A stretch of 26,807 nt of DNA. Source: Prevotellamassilia sp. (GTDB lineage: Bacteria > Bacteroidota > Bacteroidia > Bacteroidales > Bacteroidaceae). The notes below the pieces were generated by a model. The model saw only the letters and a program-made list of their open reading frames with translations, had not been told where the DNA came from and did not search any database. Location: contig VSQE01000031.1 of the NCBI GenBank assembly GCA_009775705.1, positions 1 through 26,807 on the forward strand, given 5' to 3'. Made by a program: the position numbers and the translations under genes. Shown piece by piece: positions 1-7,585 of this stretch. Each line of letters begins with the position of its first letter. The first letter of the stretch is position 1.

Positions 1-157
1 CAGCCATCGCCTGCGCAATATGATAATCATACAAAAGATTCTCCATCTTCTCTGTCTTCATGATGCCCTTCGGCATTTCCTGCTTGCAGGAAAACAGAAG
101 CGTCAGACCAACGAAGAAAAGAAGGAACGGACGGAAAGAAAATGCAATGGTTTTCAT
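1..157 (-). CDS. DUF4296-type lipoprotein, N-terminal part (runs off the window)
   Basis: Only the first 52 or so codons are inside the window. The start reads MKTIAFSFRPFLLFFVGL, a basic then hydrophobic signal sequence, followed by LLFSCKQE, a lipobox with Cys at about residue 24. This predicts a lipid-anchored envelope protein. The following segment, EKMENLLYDYHIAQAMA, resembles the opening of DUF4296 proteins, which often sit beside lspA in Bacteroidales. The ATG overlaps the lspA stop as ATGA, indicating translational coupling and a shared transcript. The family call rests on this short segment and on context; the function is unknown. Confidence 0.75.
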   Translation of the reverse strand, partial: MKTIAFSFRPFLLFFVGLTLLFSCKQEMPKGIMKTEKMENLLYDYHIAQAMA

Positions 158-807
158 GCCTCGGACGTATTGTTGTCAAACCGGAAAGAATCGCCTGTCA
201 AATACTTATGATAGAACAATATCAGTGCCCCGGCACCACAGGAGATGGAAGCGTCCGCAAAATTGAATATGGCTCCGAAGAAAACATCACCTCCCACCAG
301 CGGAACCCAGTCGGGCCACCTGAACAAAGGAAAATAAAACATGTCCACGACACGTCCGGAAAGGAACTCGCCATAGCCGCTTCCCCACTTCACCAAAGAT
401 GCCGGCTCGACAAAAACCGAAGAATAAGCCGGAATACTCTCCGTAAAAATCAGACCATAGAAACAATTGTCTATGATATTTCCGGCCGCACCGGCCACAA
501 TCATCGACAAGCATATGATAAATCCCAACGGATAGCGCCGCCGGATGAAACGCGACAACAGGAAGCAGAAAAGCACAACGGCGAAAATCCTGAAAACTGT
601 GAGAAACATTGTCCCGACAAATTCCATGCCGAAAGCCATACCCTTATTCTCGGTAAAACATATCTGGAACCAATCCGTCACCTTGTAAGACTCATGAAGA
701 AGCATACCGGTCTTGACACGGAACTTGATCACCTGATCTGTCAACATGACAAACAGGATGATTCCCACTGACACCCATGTGCGCAATCTTATAGAACTGT
801 CTCTCAT
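154..807 (-). CDS. lspA: Lipoprotein signal peptidase (signal peptidase II)
   Basis: LspA is the inner-membrane aspartyl protease that removes the signal peptide from diacylglyceryl-prolipoproteins. The 217-residue product has four hydrophobic stretches and the family motifs in order: TDQ near residue 24, FTENKGMAFG at 51-60, AGNIID at 108-113, GRVVD at 151-155 and FNFADASI at 181-188. D155 and D185 fit the catalytic aspartate pair. Between AGNIID and GRVVD is an insert of about 38 residues that makes the protein longer than the roughly 165 residues of E. coli LspA; such a longer periplasmic loop is common in Bacteroidetes. It is followed with an ATGA overlap by a lipoprotein gene and preceded by the DksA-like gene 65 bp upstream, with a hairpin in that gap. 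Confidence 0.97.
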   Translation of the reverse strand: MRDSSIRLRTWVSVGIILFVMLTDQVIKFRVKTGMLLHESYKVTDWFQICFTENKGMAFGMEFVGTMFLTVFRIFAVVLFCFLLSRFIRRRYPLGFIICLSMIVAGAAGNIIDNCFYGLIFTESIPAYSSVFVEPASLVKWGSGYGEFLSGRVVDMFYFPLFRWPDWVPLVGGDVFFGAIFNFADASISCGAGALILFYHKYLTGDSFRFDNNTSEA

Positions 808-825
808 TGCATGAATTCTAAATCA

Positions 826-854
826 GGGCCTACAAGAACTTACCTTGCAGGCCC
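826..854 (-). other. 11-bp hairpin in the gap between the DksA-like gene and lspA
   Basis: On the minus strand GGGCCTGCAAG, a 7-nt loop and CTTGTAGGCCC form an 11-bp stem with one G-U pair. There is no U tract after it, so it is not a standard intrinsic terminator. It lies in the only sizeable gap of the ileS-lspA cluster and could be an RNA-processing or stability element, or a partial attenuator. The structure is seen in the sequence; the role is inferred. Confidence 0.5.
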
Positions 855-872
855 ATGATATTGTGTTGTTTC

Positions 873-1250
873 TTATTTCTCGGCCAACTTCGCCTCGATG
901 CCCAATGTGGCATGAGGCACGGCACGCAACCGCTCCTTCGGAATCAGTTTTCCCGTAGCACGGCAGATGCCGTAAGTCTTGTTTTCTATACGTACCAGAG
1001 CAGCCTGCAAGCCCTGAATGAATTTCTGCTGACGGACAGCCATTGAAGTCAGCTCCTCTTTGGTCTGTGTCATGGAGCCTTCTTCCAAAGTCTTATACGT
1101 GGGCGACGTGTCATCCACATCGTTGCCGCCACGGTTCATCAGCGAATCCATAATTTCGGCATACTCGCGCTTCGCCAGTTCCATTTTATCAAGAATCAAA
1201 GCCTTGAATTCGGCCAGTTCCTCGTCATTGTAACGTGTTTTTTCTTCCAT
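873..1250 (-). CDS. TraR/DksA family protein with degenerate zinc finger
   Basis: DksA-family proteins enter the RNA polymerase secondary channel and modulate initiation. The 125-residue product is shorter than E. coli DksA (151). Residues about 8-90 are helical and charged, matching the coiled-coil hairpin, with NDVDDTS at 43-49 at the place of the DPVDRA tip, so the central VD pair is kept. The C-terminal part, GICRATGKLIPKERLRAVP at 94-112, aligns with the DksA zinc-finger module, including the RLxAxP segment. However, only one cysteine (C96) remains, and the other metal positions are R/T/L/A-type residues. A zinc site is therefore unlikely. It sits 20 bp after ileS and upstream of lspA in the same operon. 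A regulatory role is inferred from the family. Confidence 0.88.
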   Translation of the reverse strand: MEEKTRYNDEELAEFKALILDKMELAKREYAEIMDSLMNRGGNDVDDTSPTYKTLEEGSMTQTKEELTSMAVRQQKFIQGLQAALVRIENKTYGICRATGKLIPKERLRAVPHATLGIEAKLAEK

Positions 1251-1270
1251 AATTCATCGAATATAAATAG

Positions 1271-4200
1271 TTACCGATTTGCTTTTTTTATATTCACCTG
1301 AAGACTGAAGCCGTCAAAATCGAAAACTTCCGCTCCGGATATATCATCAGAGAACTCAAAGCTGTCTGCCAACACTTGTCCGCAAATGTAATCATGATGT
1401 CGACTTACGGCCTCCTCTACGGCCCTCTGCCGTTCCATGATAATTTCAATGCGGTCCGTTATGTCGAATCCGCTCTCTTTGCGGTAAGTCTGGATCCGCT
1501 TCACAATCTCACGGGCAAGTCCTTCGCAACGCAACTCTTCGGTTATTTCAAGATCCAACGCCACCGTAAGAAGTCCGTCATTGATGACAGTCCATCCGGG
1601 AATATCCTCGCTGACAATCTCAACGTCCTCCCGCTCTATCACTACCGGCGCATTCTCTACCGACAGACTGAAGGAGCCGTTCTTCTCCAGTTCGGCAATC
1701 TGCTCCTGGCTCATCCCGCCGACAGCGGCGGCAACAGCCTTCATCAACTTGCCGTACTTCTTACCCATCACGCGGAAGTTGCATTTGATTTTCTTCTCCA
1801 GCACCGAACTTTCCACAAACTCCAGAATTTTGACATTCACCTCGTCCAGAATAAGCTGCTTCACGGCTTCGATACTTTCCTTCTGCCGGGAATCGGTTGC
1901 CGGAATAGAAATACGGCGAAGGGGCTGGCGCACAATGATTTTCTCCTTCTTACGCAACGAAAGAACCATGGAGGTTATCTTCTGTGCCATTTCCATCCTG
2001 TATTCCAAAGCCTTGTCTATCAAGTCCTCCTTTACCTCAGGGAATTTTGCCAAATGCACGCTGCCCACTCCCTCTTCACCGCTTAAATCACCATAAAGAC
2101 GATCTGCATAGAAAGGAGCGATCGGAGCCATCAGCCGGGCCACCGTCTCCAAGCTGGTATATAGTGTCTGATAGGCACTCAGTTTGTCCGTATCCATCTG
2201 TCCGGTCCAGAAACGTTTGCGGCTCAGACGCACGAACCAGTTACTGAGATTGTCGATAACAAAAGTACTGATCATGCGGCCGGCCCGTGTCGGTTCATAA
2301 TCCTCATAGGCCGCGGTAACATCCTTGATCAAAGTGTTCAGTTCGGAAAGGATCCAACGGTCTATCTCGGGACGGTCGGCTGGAGCGACCTGCCCCGTCC
2401 GATAATCAAAACCGTCTACATTGGCATACATGGCAAAGAAGGAATATGTCTGGTAGAGCTTACCGAAGAACGTGCGGGCCACTTCCTTCACACCTTCCTC
2501 GTCAAACTTCAGATTGTCCCAAGGAGAGGAATTCGTTATCATATACCAGCGCAGAGGATCGGAACCGTATTTCTCGATCGCTCCGAACGGATCGACAGCA
2601 TTGCCCAGGCGTTTCGACATCTTATTGCCATTCTTGTCCAATACCAGCCCGTTGCTGATCACAGCCTTGAAGGAAACGCTGTCGAATACCATCGTGGCAA
2701 TCGCATGGAGCGTAAAGAACCAACCGCGCGTCTGATCCACACCCTCGGCAATGAAGTCTGCGGGATAGACAGTTCCGGAATCCAGCAGTTCCTTGTTCTC
2801 AAACGGATAATGTATCTGCGCATAAGGCATCGAGCCGGAATCGAACCAGACGTCTATCAGGTCCGTCTCACGCTTCATGGGCTTGCCTGTTTCCGAAACC
2901 AGCACGATATCGTCCACGTAAGGGCGATGCAAGTCTATCCTGTGATAGTTCTCTTCGGAATAGTCGCCGGGAACGAAACCTTTTTCCTTCAAAGGATTGT
3001 TCTTCATGAAACCGGCCGCCATGCTCTTCTCTATCTCTTCATACAACTCACTGATGCTCCCAATGCACTTCTGTTCCCCCTCGTCATTCATCCAGATGGG
3101 AAGCGGAGTACCCCAGTAACGGCTGCGGCTCAGATTCCAATCGTTCAGGTTCTCCAGCCATTTTCCAAAACGGCCGGTACCGGTAGCCTCCGGTTTCCAC
3201 CGAATCGACTTGTTCAATTCCATCATGCGCTCCTTGCATGCCGAACTGCGGATGAACCAACTGTCCAGCGGATAGTAGAGCACCGGTTTGTCCGTTCTCC
3301 AGCAATGGGGATAGCTATGCACATGTTTTTCTATGCGGAACGCCTTATGCGACTGCTTCAGGTGCATGCAGATAGAGACATCAAGCGTCTCGTCTTTCTC
3401 CGTGAGCGCATCGTCGTAAGCGTTTTTCACGAACCGTCCGGCATATTCTCCGTACAGGTTCACATCCACATGCTCCTTTACAAAAGTCTCGTCCAAATCC
3501 TCGATAGGGAAGAAACGACCACGAAGGTCTACCATCGGACAAAGCTTGCCTTTTTTGTTGACCATCTGCAAAGGCGGGACTCCTGCCTTCTTGGCCACAA
3601 AGGCATCATCGGCACCGAAAGTAGGAGCGATATGTACGATACCCGTACCGTCTTCCGTACTGACATAATCACCGGGAATGACACGGAAAGCTCCCTCACC
3701 CGGATTTACGAACGGTATGAGTTGTTTATATTCCATCCCTACAAGCTCCTTGCCTTTCCACTCTCCAACGATCTGGTAGGGAATAACCTTGTCGCCAGAA
3801 TTATAGCCGGCAAGGTCAGCATTCTCGCCGGCAGGGTTAAAGTAGGCACCGACAAGGGCTCTCGCCATGATCACACTGACAGGCTCGCCCGAGTACGGAT
3901 TATAGGTTCTCACGCAGACATAGTCAATCTCCGGACCCACACAAAGGGCCGTATTGGAAGGCAATGTCCACGGAGTTGTTGTCCAGGCTATGAAATGGGG
4001 AGTACCCCATCCCGTCATCTCCGGAAGGGGATTCACAATTTCGAATTGAGCAGTAACCGTAGTGTCCTTCACATCGCGGTAACAACCCGGTTGGTTCAGT
4101 TCGTGCGAACTAAGGCCCGTTCCGGCCGCCGGCGAATAGGGCTGAATCGTATATCCTTTGTACAAAAGGCCCTTGTCATACAACTGACGCAACAACCACC

Positions 4201-4678
4201 AGAGCGTTTCGATGTACGAATTTTCATACGTCACATAGGGGTGCTCCATATCCACCCAATACCCCATCCGGTGACTCAGATCTTTCCACTCCTCGGTAAA
4301 CATCATGACATTCTTCCGGCACTGTGCATTATAGTCTTCGATGCTGATGCCCTTTCCGATGTCTTCCTTCGTAATGCCCAGTTCCTTCTCCACGCCCAGT
4401 TCCACGGGAAGTCCGTGCGTGTCCCAACCGGCCTTGCGCTTGACCTGATAGCCCTGCATGGTCTTGTAACGGCAGAACACATCCTTAATGGTACGGGCCA
4501 TCACATGATGGATGCCCGGGTGCCCGTTTGCCGAAGGGGGACCCTCAAAAAAGACAAACGAAGGGCAGCCCTCACGTTCTGACATACTCCGGTGGAACAA
4601 GTCCGCCTTGTCCCATTCATTAAGAACCTCTTTATTAACCTCCGAAAGGTTCAATCCGTTACGTTCGGTAAATTTCAT
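1271..4678 (-). CDS. ileS: Isoleucyl-tRNA synthetase, type 2, with GxHH signature
   Basis: This class I synthetase charges tRNA-Ile. The start chosen is the ATG giving MKFTERNGL (1135 aa); a TTG three codons upstream is also open but less likely. The Rossmann domain opens with GPPSANGHPGIHH at about residues 46-58, where the usual HIGH tetrad reads GIHH (55-58). The editing (CP1) domain includes AWTTTPWTLPSN. The second catalytic motif is NGNKMSKRLGN. The long C-terminal region is the type-2 (eukaryote-like) layout typical of Bacteroidetes. Type-2 enzymes are generally less sensitive to mupirocin. No T-box or leader riboswitch is visible upstream; a -7 box lies about 75 bp before the start. 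The DksA-like gene follows after 20 bp. Confidence 0.97.
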   Translation of the reverse strand: MKFTERNGLNLSEVNKEVLNEWDKADLFHRSMSEREGCPSFVFFEGPPSANGHPGIHHVMARTIKDVFCRYKTMQGYQVKRKAGWDTHGLPVELGVEKELGITKEDIGKGISIEDYNAQCRKNVMMFTEEWKDLSHRMGYWVDMEHPYVTYENSYIETLWWLLRQLYDKGLLYKGYTIQPYSPAAGTGLSSHELNQPGCYRDVKDTTVTAQFEIVNPLPEMTGWGTPHFIAWTTTPWTLPSNTALCVGPEIDYVCVRTYNPYSGEPVSVIMARALVGAYFNPAGENADLAGYNSGDKVIPYQIVGEWKGKELVGMEYKQLIPFVNPGEGAFRVIPGDYVSTEDGTGIVHIAPTFGADDAFVAKKAGVPPLQMVNKKGKLCPMVDLRGRFFPIEDLDETFVKEHVDVNLYGEYAGRFVKNAYDDALTEKDETLDVSICMHLKQSHKAFRIEKHVHSYPHCWRTDKPVLYYPLDSWFIRSSACKERMMELNKSIRWKPEATGTGRFGKWLENLNDWNLSRSRYWGTPLPIWMNDEGEQKCIGSISELYEEIEKSMAAGFMKNNPLKEKGFVPGDYSEENYHRIDLHRPYVDDIVLVSETGKPMKRETDLIDVWFDSGSMPYAQIHYPFENKELLDSGTVYPADFIAEGVDQTRGWFFTLHAIATMVFDSVSFKAVISNGLVLDKNGNKMSKRLGNAVDPFGAIEKYGSDPLRWYMITNSSPWDNLKFDEEGVKEVARTFFGKLYQTYSFFAMYANVDGFDYRTGQVAPADRPEIDRWILSELNTLIKDVTAAYEDYEPTRAGRMISTFVIDNLSNWFVRLSRKRFWTGQMDTDKLSAYQTLYTSLETVARLMAPIAPFYADRLYGDLSGEEGVGSVHLAKFPEVKEDLIDKALEYRMEMAQKITSMVLSLRKKEKIIVRQPLRRISIPATDSRQKESIEAVKQLILDEVNVKILEFVESSVLEKKIKCNFRVMGKKYGKLMKAVAAAVGGMSQEQIAELEKNGSFSLSVENAPVVIEREDVEIVSEDIPGWTVINDGLLTVALDLEITEELRCEGLAREIVKRIQTYRKESGFDITDRIEIIMERQRAVEEAVSRHHDYICGQVLADSFEFSDDISGAEVFDFDGFSLQVNIKKANR

Positions 4679-4751
4679 AATGGCCAATAATCTATCGATG
4701 TTACAACCTGCCTGTCGACAGGCTGTCCGTTTAACGCTAATAATAAGGTTG

Positions 4752-4759
4752 CAAAGTTA
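4752..4759 (-). promoter_or_regulatory. Probable ileS promoter, -7 box
   Basis: The minus strand reads TAACTTTG, an exact match to the Bacteroidetes -7 consensus TAnnTTTG, about 75 bp upstream of the ileS start. No convincing -33 TTTG is seen 19-21 bp further up, so confidence is moderate. Confidence 0.5.
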
Positions 4760-4842
4760 ATAAAATTAGGGAAGATAACCCTTTACATTTTATTTTTATC
4801 CGTCCATCGGACCAATAAAGTCGTTTTTTTCTTGGAATACAA

Positions 4843-4880
4843 TAAAAAAGTGTGCCGCGATCGTGAAAATCGCAACACAC
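4843..4880 (-). terminator. Intrinsic terminator of the glycogen synthase-phosphorylase operon
   Basis: Read on the minus strand, GTGTGTTGCGAT, a 7-nt loop and ATCGCGGCACAC form a 12-bp stem in which TT pairs with GG as wobbles, followed at once by six Ts. On the plus strand the same positions would be C-A mismatches, so the signal is specific to the minus strand. It begins 33 bp after the phosphorylase stop codon. Confidence 0.88.
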
Positions 4881-4912
4881 TTTCCTAAAAGAATTATACT
4901 TATCTGATATGC

Positions 4913-7555
4913 TTATTCTCCAGACATGAACCAGCGAACGTAGCAGAAGTCCTGACGGTTGGGCAGATCCTTATGCTTGGGATACATTCGATAGGCAAAC
5001 TTGAACGAACCCGCCAGGTCAATGCTGGTCTTCAGTTCAAAGGTATAGAGATTGCCGTCGTGATTGACAACCTGCATGGGGAACACCTTATAGATGCTGT
5101 CGTTGTTATCGGCATCCGTGGTCACACATACGAGATCTATTCCGATGGCATCATCCAGTCCCTGCTCGTCCACGATGTAACGTACAAAGAACTCCTTGTC
5201 GCTGACGAGATTGGCCTGCAACAGGTTCTCGCTACGCTCGGAAGACACCACGCGAATGTTGTCCCAGCGCTCTGCCACACTCTCTTTCCACTGTGCGATC
5301 TCCTTTGCTTTCTGGTTGTTATCGGCAGAGAGAACTTTGAAACGTGCGGCTTCCTTGCTATAGAAACGATCATAGTAGTCATCCAGTTGACGCTTCATAG
5401 TATAGTGGGGAGCAATCTGTGCGATGGAGTGCTTGACCGTGCGCACCCAGTTCTCGCTATATCCTTTGCGGTTACGTGCGTAATAGAGCGGGATGATTTC
5501 CTGCTCCAGCAGGGAGTAGATAGTAGAAGCGTCCAGACGGTCCTGATGGTCCTGATTCTGATAAGTACGCTTGTCGGTCAGAGCCCAGCCGGCTCCTTCA
5601 CGGTAGCCTTCGTACCACCAGCCGTCAAGCACCGAGAGGTTGACAACACCGTTCATCAGTGCCTTCTCGCCACTCGTTCCGGAGGCCTCAAGAGGACGGG
5701 TCGGAGTGTTCATCCAGATATCCACACCCGAAACAAGACGGCGGGCCAACTGCATGTCATAGTTGTCCAGGAAAATGATCTTACCAATGAATTCGGGACG
5801 CTGCGAGATTTCAAAGATACGCTTGATCAGCCCTTGGCCCGCACCATCGGCGGGGTGTGCCTTACCTGCAAAAAGGAACTGCACCGGATAATCCGGATTG
5901 TTCACAATCTTGGCAAGACGGTCGAGGTCGGAGAACAGGAGATGGGCGCGCTTGTATGTGGCAAAGCGACGGGCAAATCCGATCAGCAACGCATTGGGGT
6001 TGATTTTGTCAAGCAGACTTACTACACGAGAAGGATCGCCCTGATTCTTCAGCCAGGATTCGCGGAAACGTCCGCGGATATACTCTATGAGCTTTGTCTT
6101 CAGTTTGCAACGGGTTTCCCATACTTTCTCATCGGGCACGTCATATATTCTGGACCAAATGTCGGCGTTGCTCTGGTCATTCATGAAATTGCTATCGAAA
6201 TACTTGTTATAGATAGCTTTCCATTCCTTGGCCGTCCATGTGGGAAGGTGAACGCCGTTCGTAACATAACCCACATGGCTCTCTTCAGGATGCTCGTTAT
6301 AAATGTCCAGGTATTCGTCGTGCGTCAGGATCTTGTGCTTGTGCCGGTTGGCATCGGGCAAATAGCCCGGCCATATCCCCTTGAACATCTGCTGACTGAC
6401 CTTACCATGAAGCCAACTGACACCGTTCACTTCCTGACAGGTCTTGCAAAGGAAGGTGGACATGCAGAACTTCTCGCCGCGGTCATCGGGATTCGTGCGG
6501 CCCAATCCGATAAAGTCATCCCACGAAATGCCCAATTTTGCAGGAATGCCACCCATATACTTGCCGAAAAGGCCTTCCTCAAAATAGTCATGGCCGGCAG
6601 GTACAGGCGTATGAACGGTATAAAGCGAAGAAGCACGTACCAGTTCCAGAGCTTCGTTGAACGAGAGTCCCTGTCCCACATAATCAACCAGACGCTGCAC
6701 GTTACACAAAGCGGCGTGGCCTTCGTTGCAATGATATACATCTTTCTTGATACCCAGTTTCTGCAAAGCCAGCATACCACCGATACCCAGCAGGTATTCC
6801 TGCTTCAGACGGTTCTCCCAGTCTCCACCATAAAGAGAATGGGTGATGGTACGGTCGAACTCCGAGTTCATCTCATGGTCCGTATCCAACAGATAAAGAG
6901 CTATACGGCCCACGTTCACACGCCAGATGGCAGCATGCACCTGATAGTTGGGGAAAGGAACATCCACGATCATCTGGTTGCCGTCGGCATCAAGTACACG
7001 CTCTATGGGCAAGCGGTCAAAATCCTGCGCTTCATAGTTCGCGATCTGCTGACCATCCATTGAGAGTGTCTGCGTGAAATAACCGTAACGGTACAGGAAA
7101 CCCACGGCACACATGTCCACGTTGGAGTCGGATGCCTCTTTCAGGTAGTCACCTGCCAGAATACCCAGACCACCAGAATAGATCTTCAGCACGTGTGTCA
7201 GGCCATATTCCATACAGAAATAAGCCACGGAAGGCCGTGCCGCATCCGGCTTCACATCCATATAGGCACGGAAATTCGCATACACCTTGTCCATACGGGC
7301 AATGAGTTCTTCGTCCTTCGACAGTTCCTTCAACTTCTTATAGCTCAGGTTACCGAGAAGTTCTATCGGATTATGGCCCACCTGACGGAACAGTTCCTTG
7401 TCAAGACTACGGAACAGATCCAATCCTTCCGTATTCCATGACCACCACAAGTTATGTGCTAACTCGTCAAGCTTTTTCAGTGCCTCGGGAATGTGACTCT
7501 TCACGGTCACGGTTTTCCAGTTAGGCGTGTTGGCATTGCTAACTTTTACGTTCAT
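4913..7555 (-). CDS. glgP: Alpha-glucan (glycogen) phosphorylase, GT35
   Basis: The enzyme releases glucose 1-phosphate from the ends of alpha-1,4-glucans, using pyridoxal phosphate. The 880-residue product begins with a DUF3417 domain (roughly 20-110, containing ELAHNLWWSWN), which marks the alpha-glucan phosphorylase subgroup rather than the animal or E. coli MalP type. The PLP site is EASGTSGEK at 623-631, with K631 the expected Schiff-base lysine, followed by MNGVVNLSVLDGWW. GFARRFATYKRA at 526-537 is a further conserved active-site segment. It starts 30 bp after the glycogen synthase stop and is followed by a strong terminator, so the two form a closed two-gene glycogen turnover operon. 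The glucose 1-phosphate product could be converted by the mutase encoded at about 13-14.5 kb; that link is inferred. Confidence 0.96.
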   Translation of the reverse strand: MNVKVSNANTPNWKTVTVKSHIPEALKKLDELAHNLWWSWNTEGLDLFRSLDKELFRQVGHNPIELLGNLSYKKLKELSKDEELIARMDKVYANFRAYMDVKPDAARPSVAYFCMEYGLTHVLKIYSGGLGILAGDYLKEASDSNVDMCAVGFLYRYGYFTQTLSMDGQQIANYEAQDFDRLPIERVLDADGNQMIVDVPFPNYQVHAAIWRVNVGRIALYLLDTDHEMNSEFDRTITHSLYGGDWENRLKQEYLLGIGGMLALQKLGIKKDVYHCNEGHAALCNVQRLVDYVGQGLSFNEALELVRASSLYTVHTPVPAGHDYFEEGLFGKYMGGIPAKLGISWDDFIGLGRTNPDDRGEKFCMSTFLCKTCQEVNGVSWLHGKVSQQMFKGIWPGYLPDANRHKHKILTHDEYLDIYNEHPEESHVGYVTNGVHLPTWTAKEWKAIYNKYFDSNFMNDQSNADIWSRIYDVPDEKVWETRCKLKTKLIEYIRGRFRESWLKNQGDPSRVVSLLDKINPNALLIGFARRFATYKRAHLLFSDLDRLAKIVNNPDYPVQFLFAGKAHPADGAGQGLIKRIFEISQRPEFIGKIIFLDNYDMQLARRLVSGVDIWMNTPTRPLEASGTSGEKALMNGVVNLSVLDGWWYEGYREGAGWALTDKRTYQNQDHQDRLDASTIYSLLEQEIIPLYYARNRKGYSENWVRTVKHSIAQIAPHYTMKRQLDDYYDRFYSKEAARFKVLSADNNQKAKEIAQWKESVAERWDNIRVVSSERSENLLQANLVSDKEFFVRYIVDEQGLDDAIGIDLVCVTTDADNNDSIYKVFPMQVVNHDGNLYTFELKTSIDLAGSFKFAYRMYPKHKDLPNRQDFCYVRWFMSGE

Positions 7556-7585
7556 ATTTTTTATTTAAGTTTGAATTTTACTTCA

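Noticed and set aside
2705..4582. Long open frame antisense to ileS (625 codons), and similar long antisense frames opposite glgP (4973-7063), GH125 (14901-16388), apbE/mntP (22612-24003) and the GT2 gene (24425-25975)
   Set aside because: They mirror well-recognised genes on the other strand, show no known domain, and have the Arg/His-rich, low-complexity composition typical of reading the complement of biased codons.
4679..4751. Possible T-box or riboswitch leader for ileS
   Set aside because: Only about 70 nt separate the likely transcription start from the ATG, with no T-box core, specifier or antiterminator structure visible.
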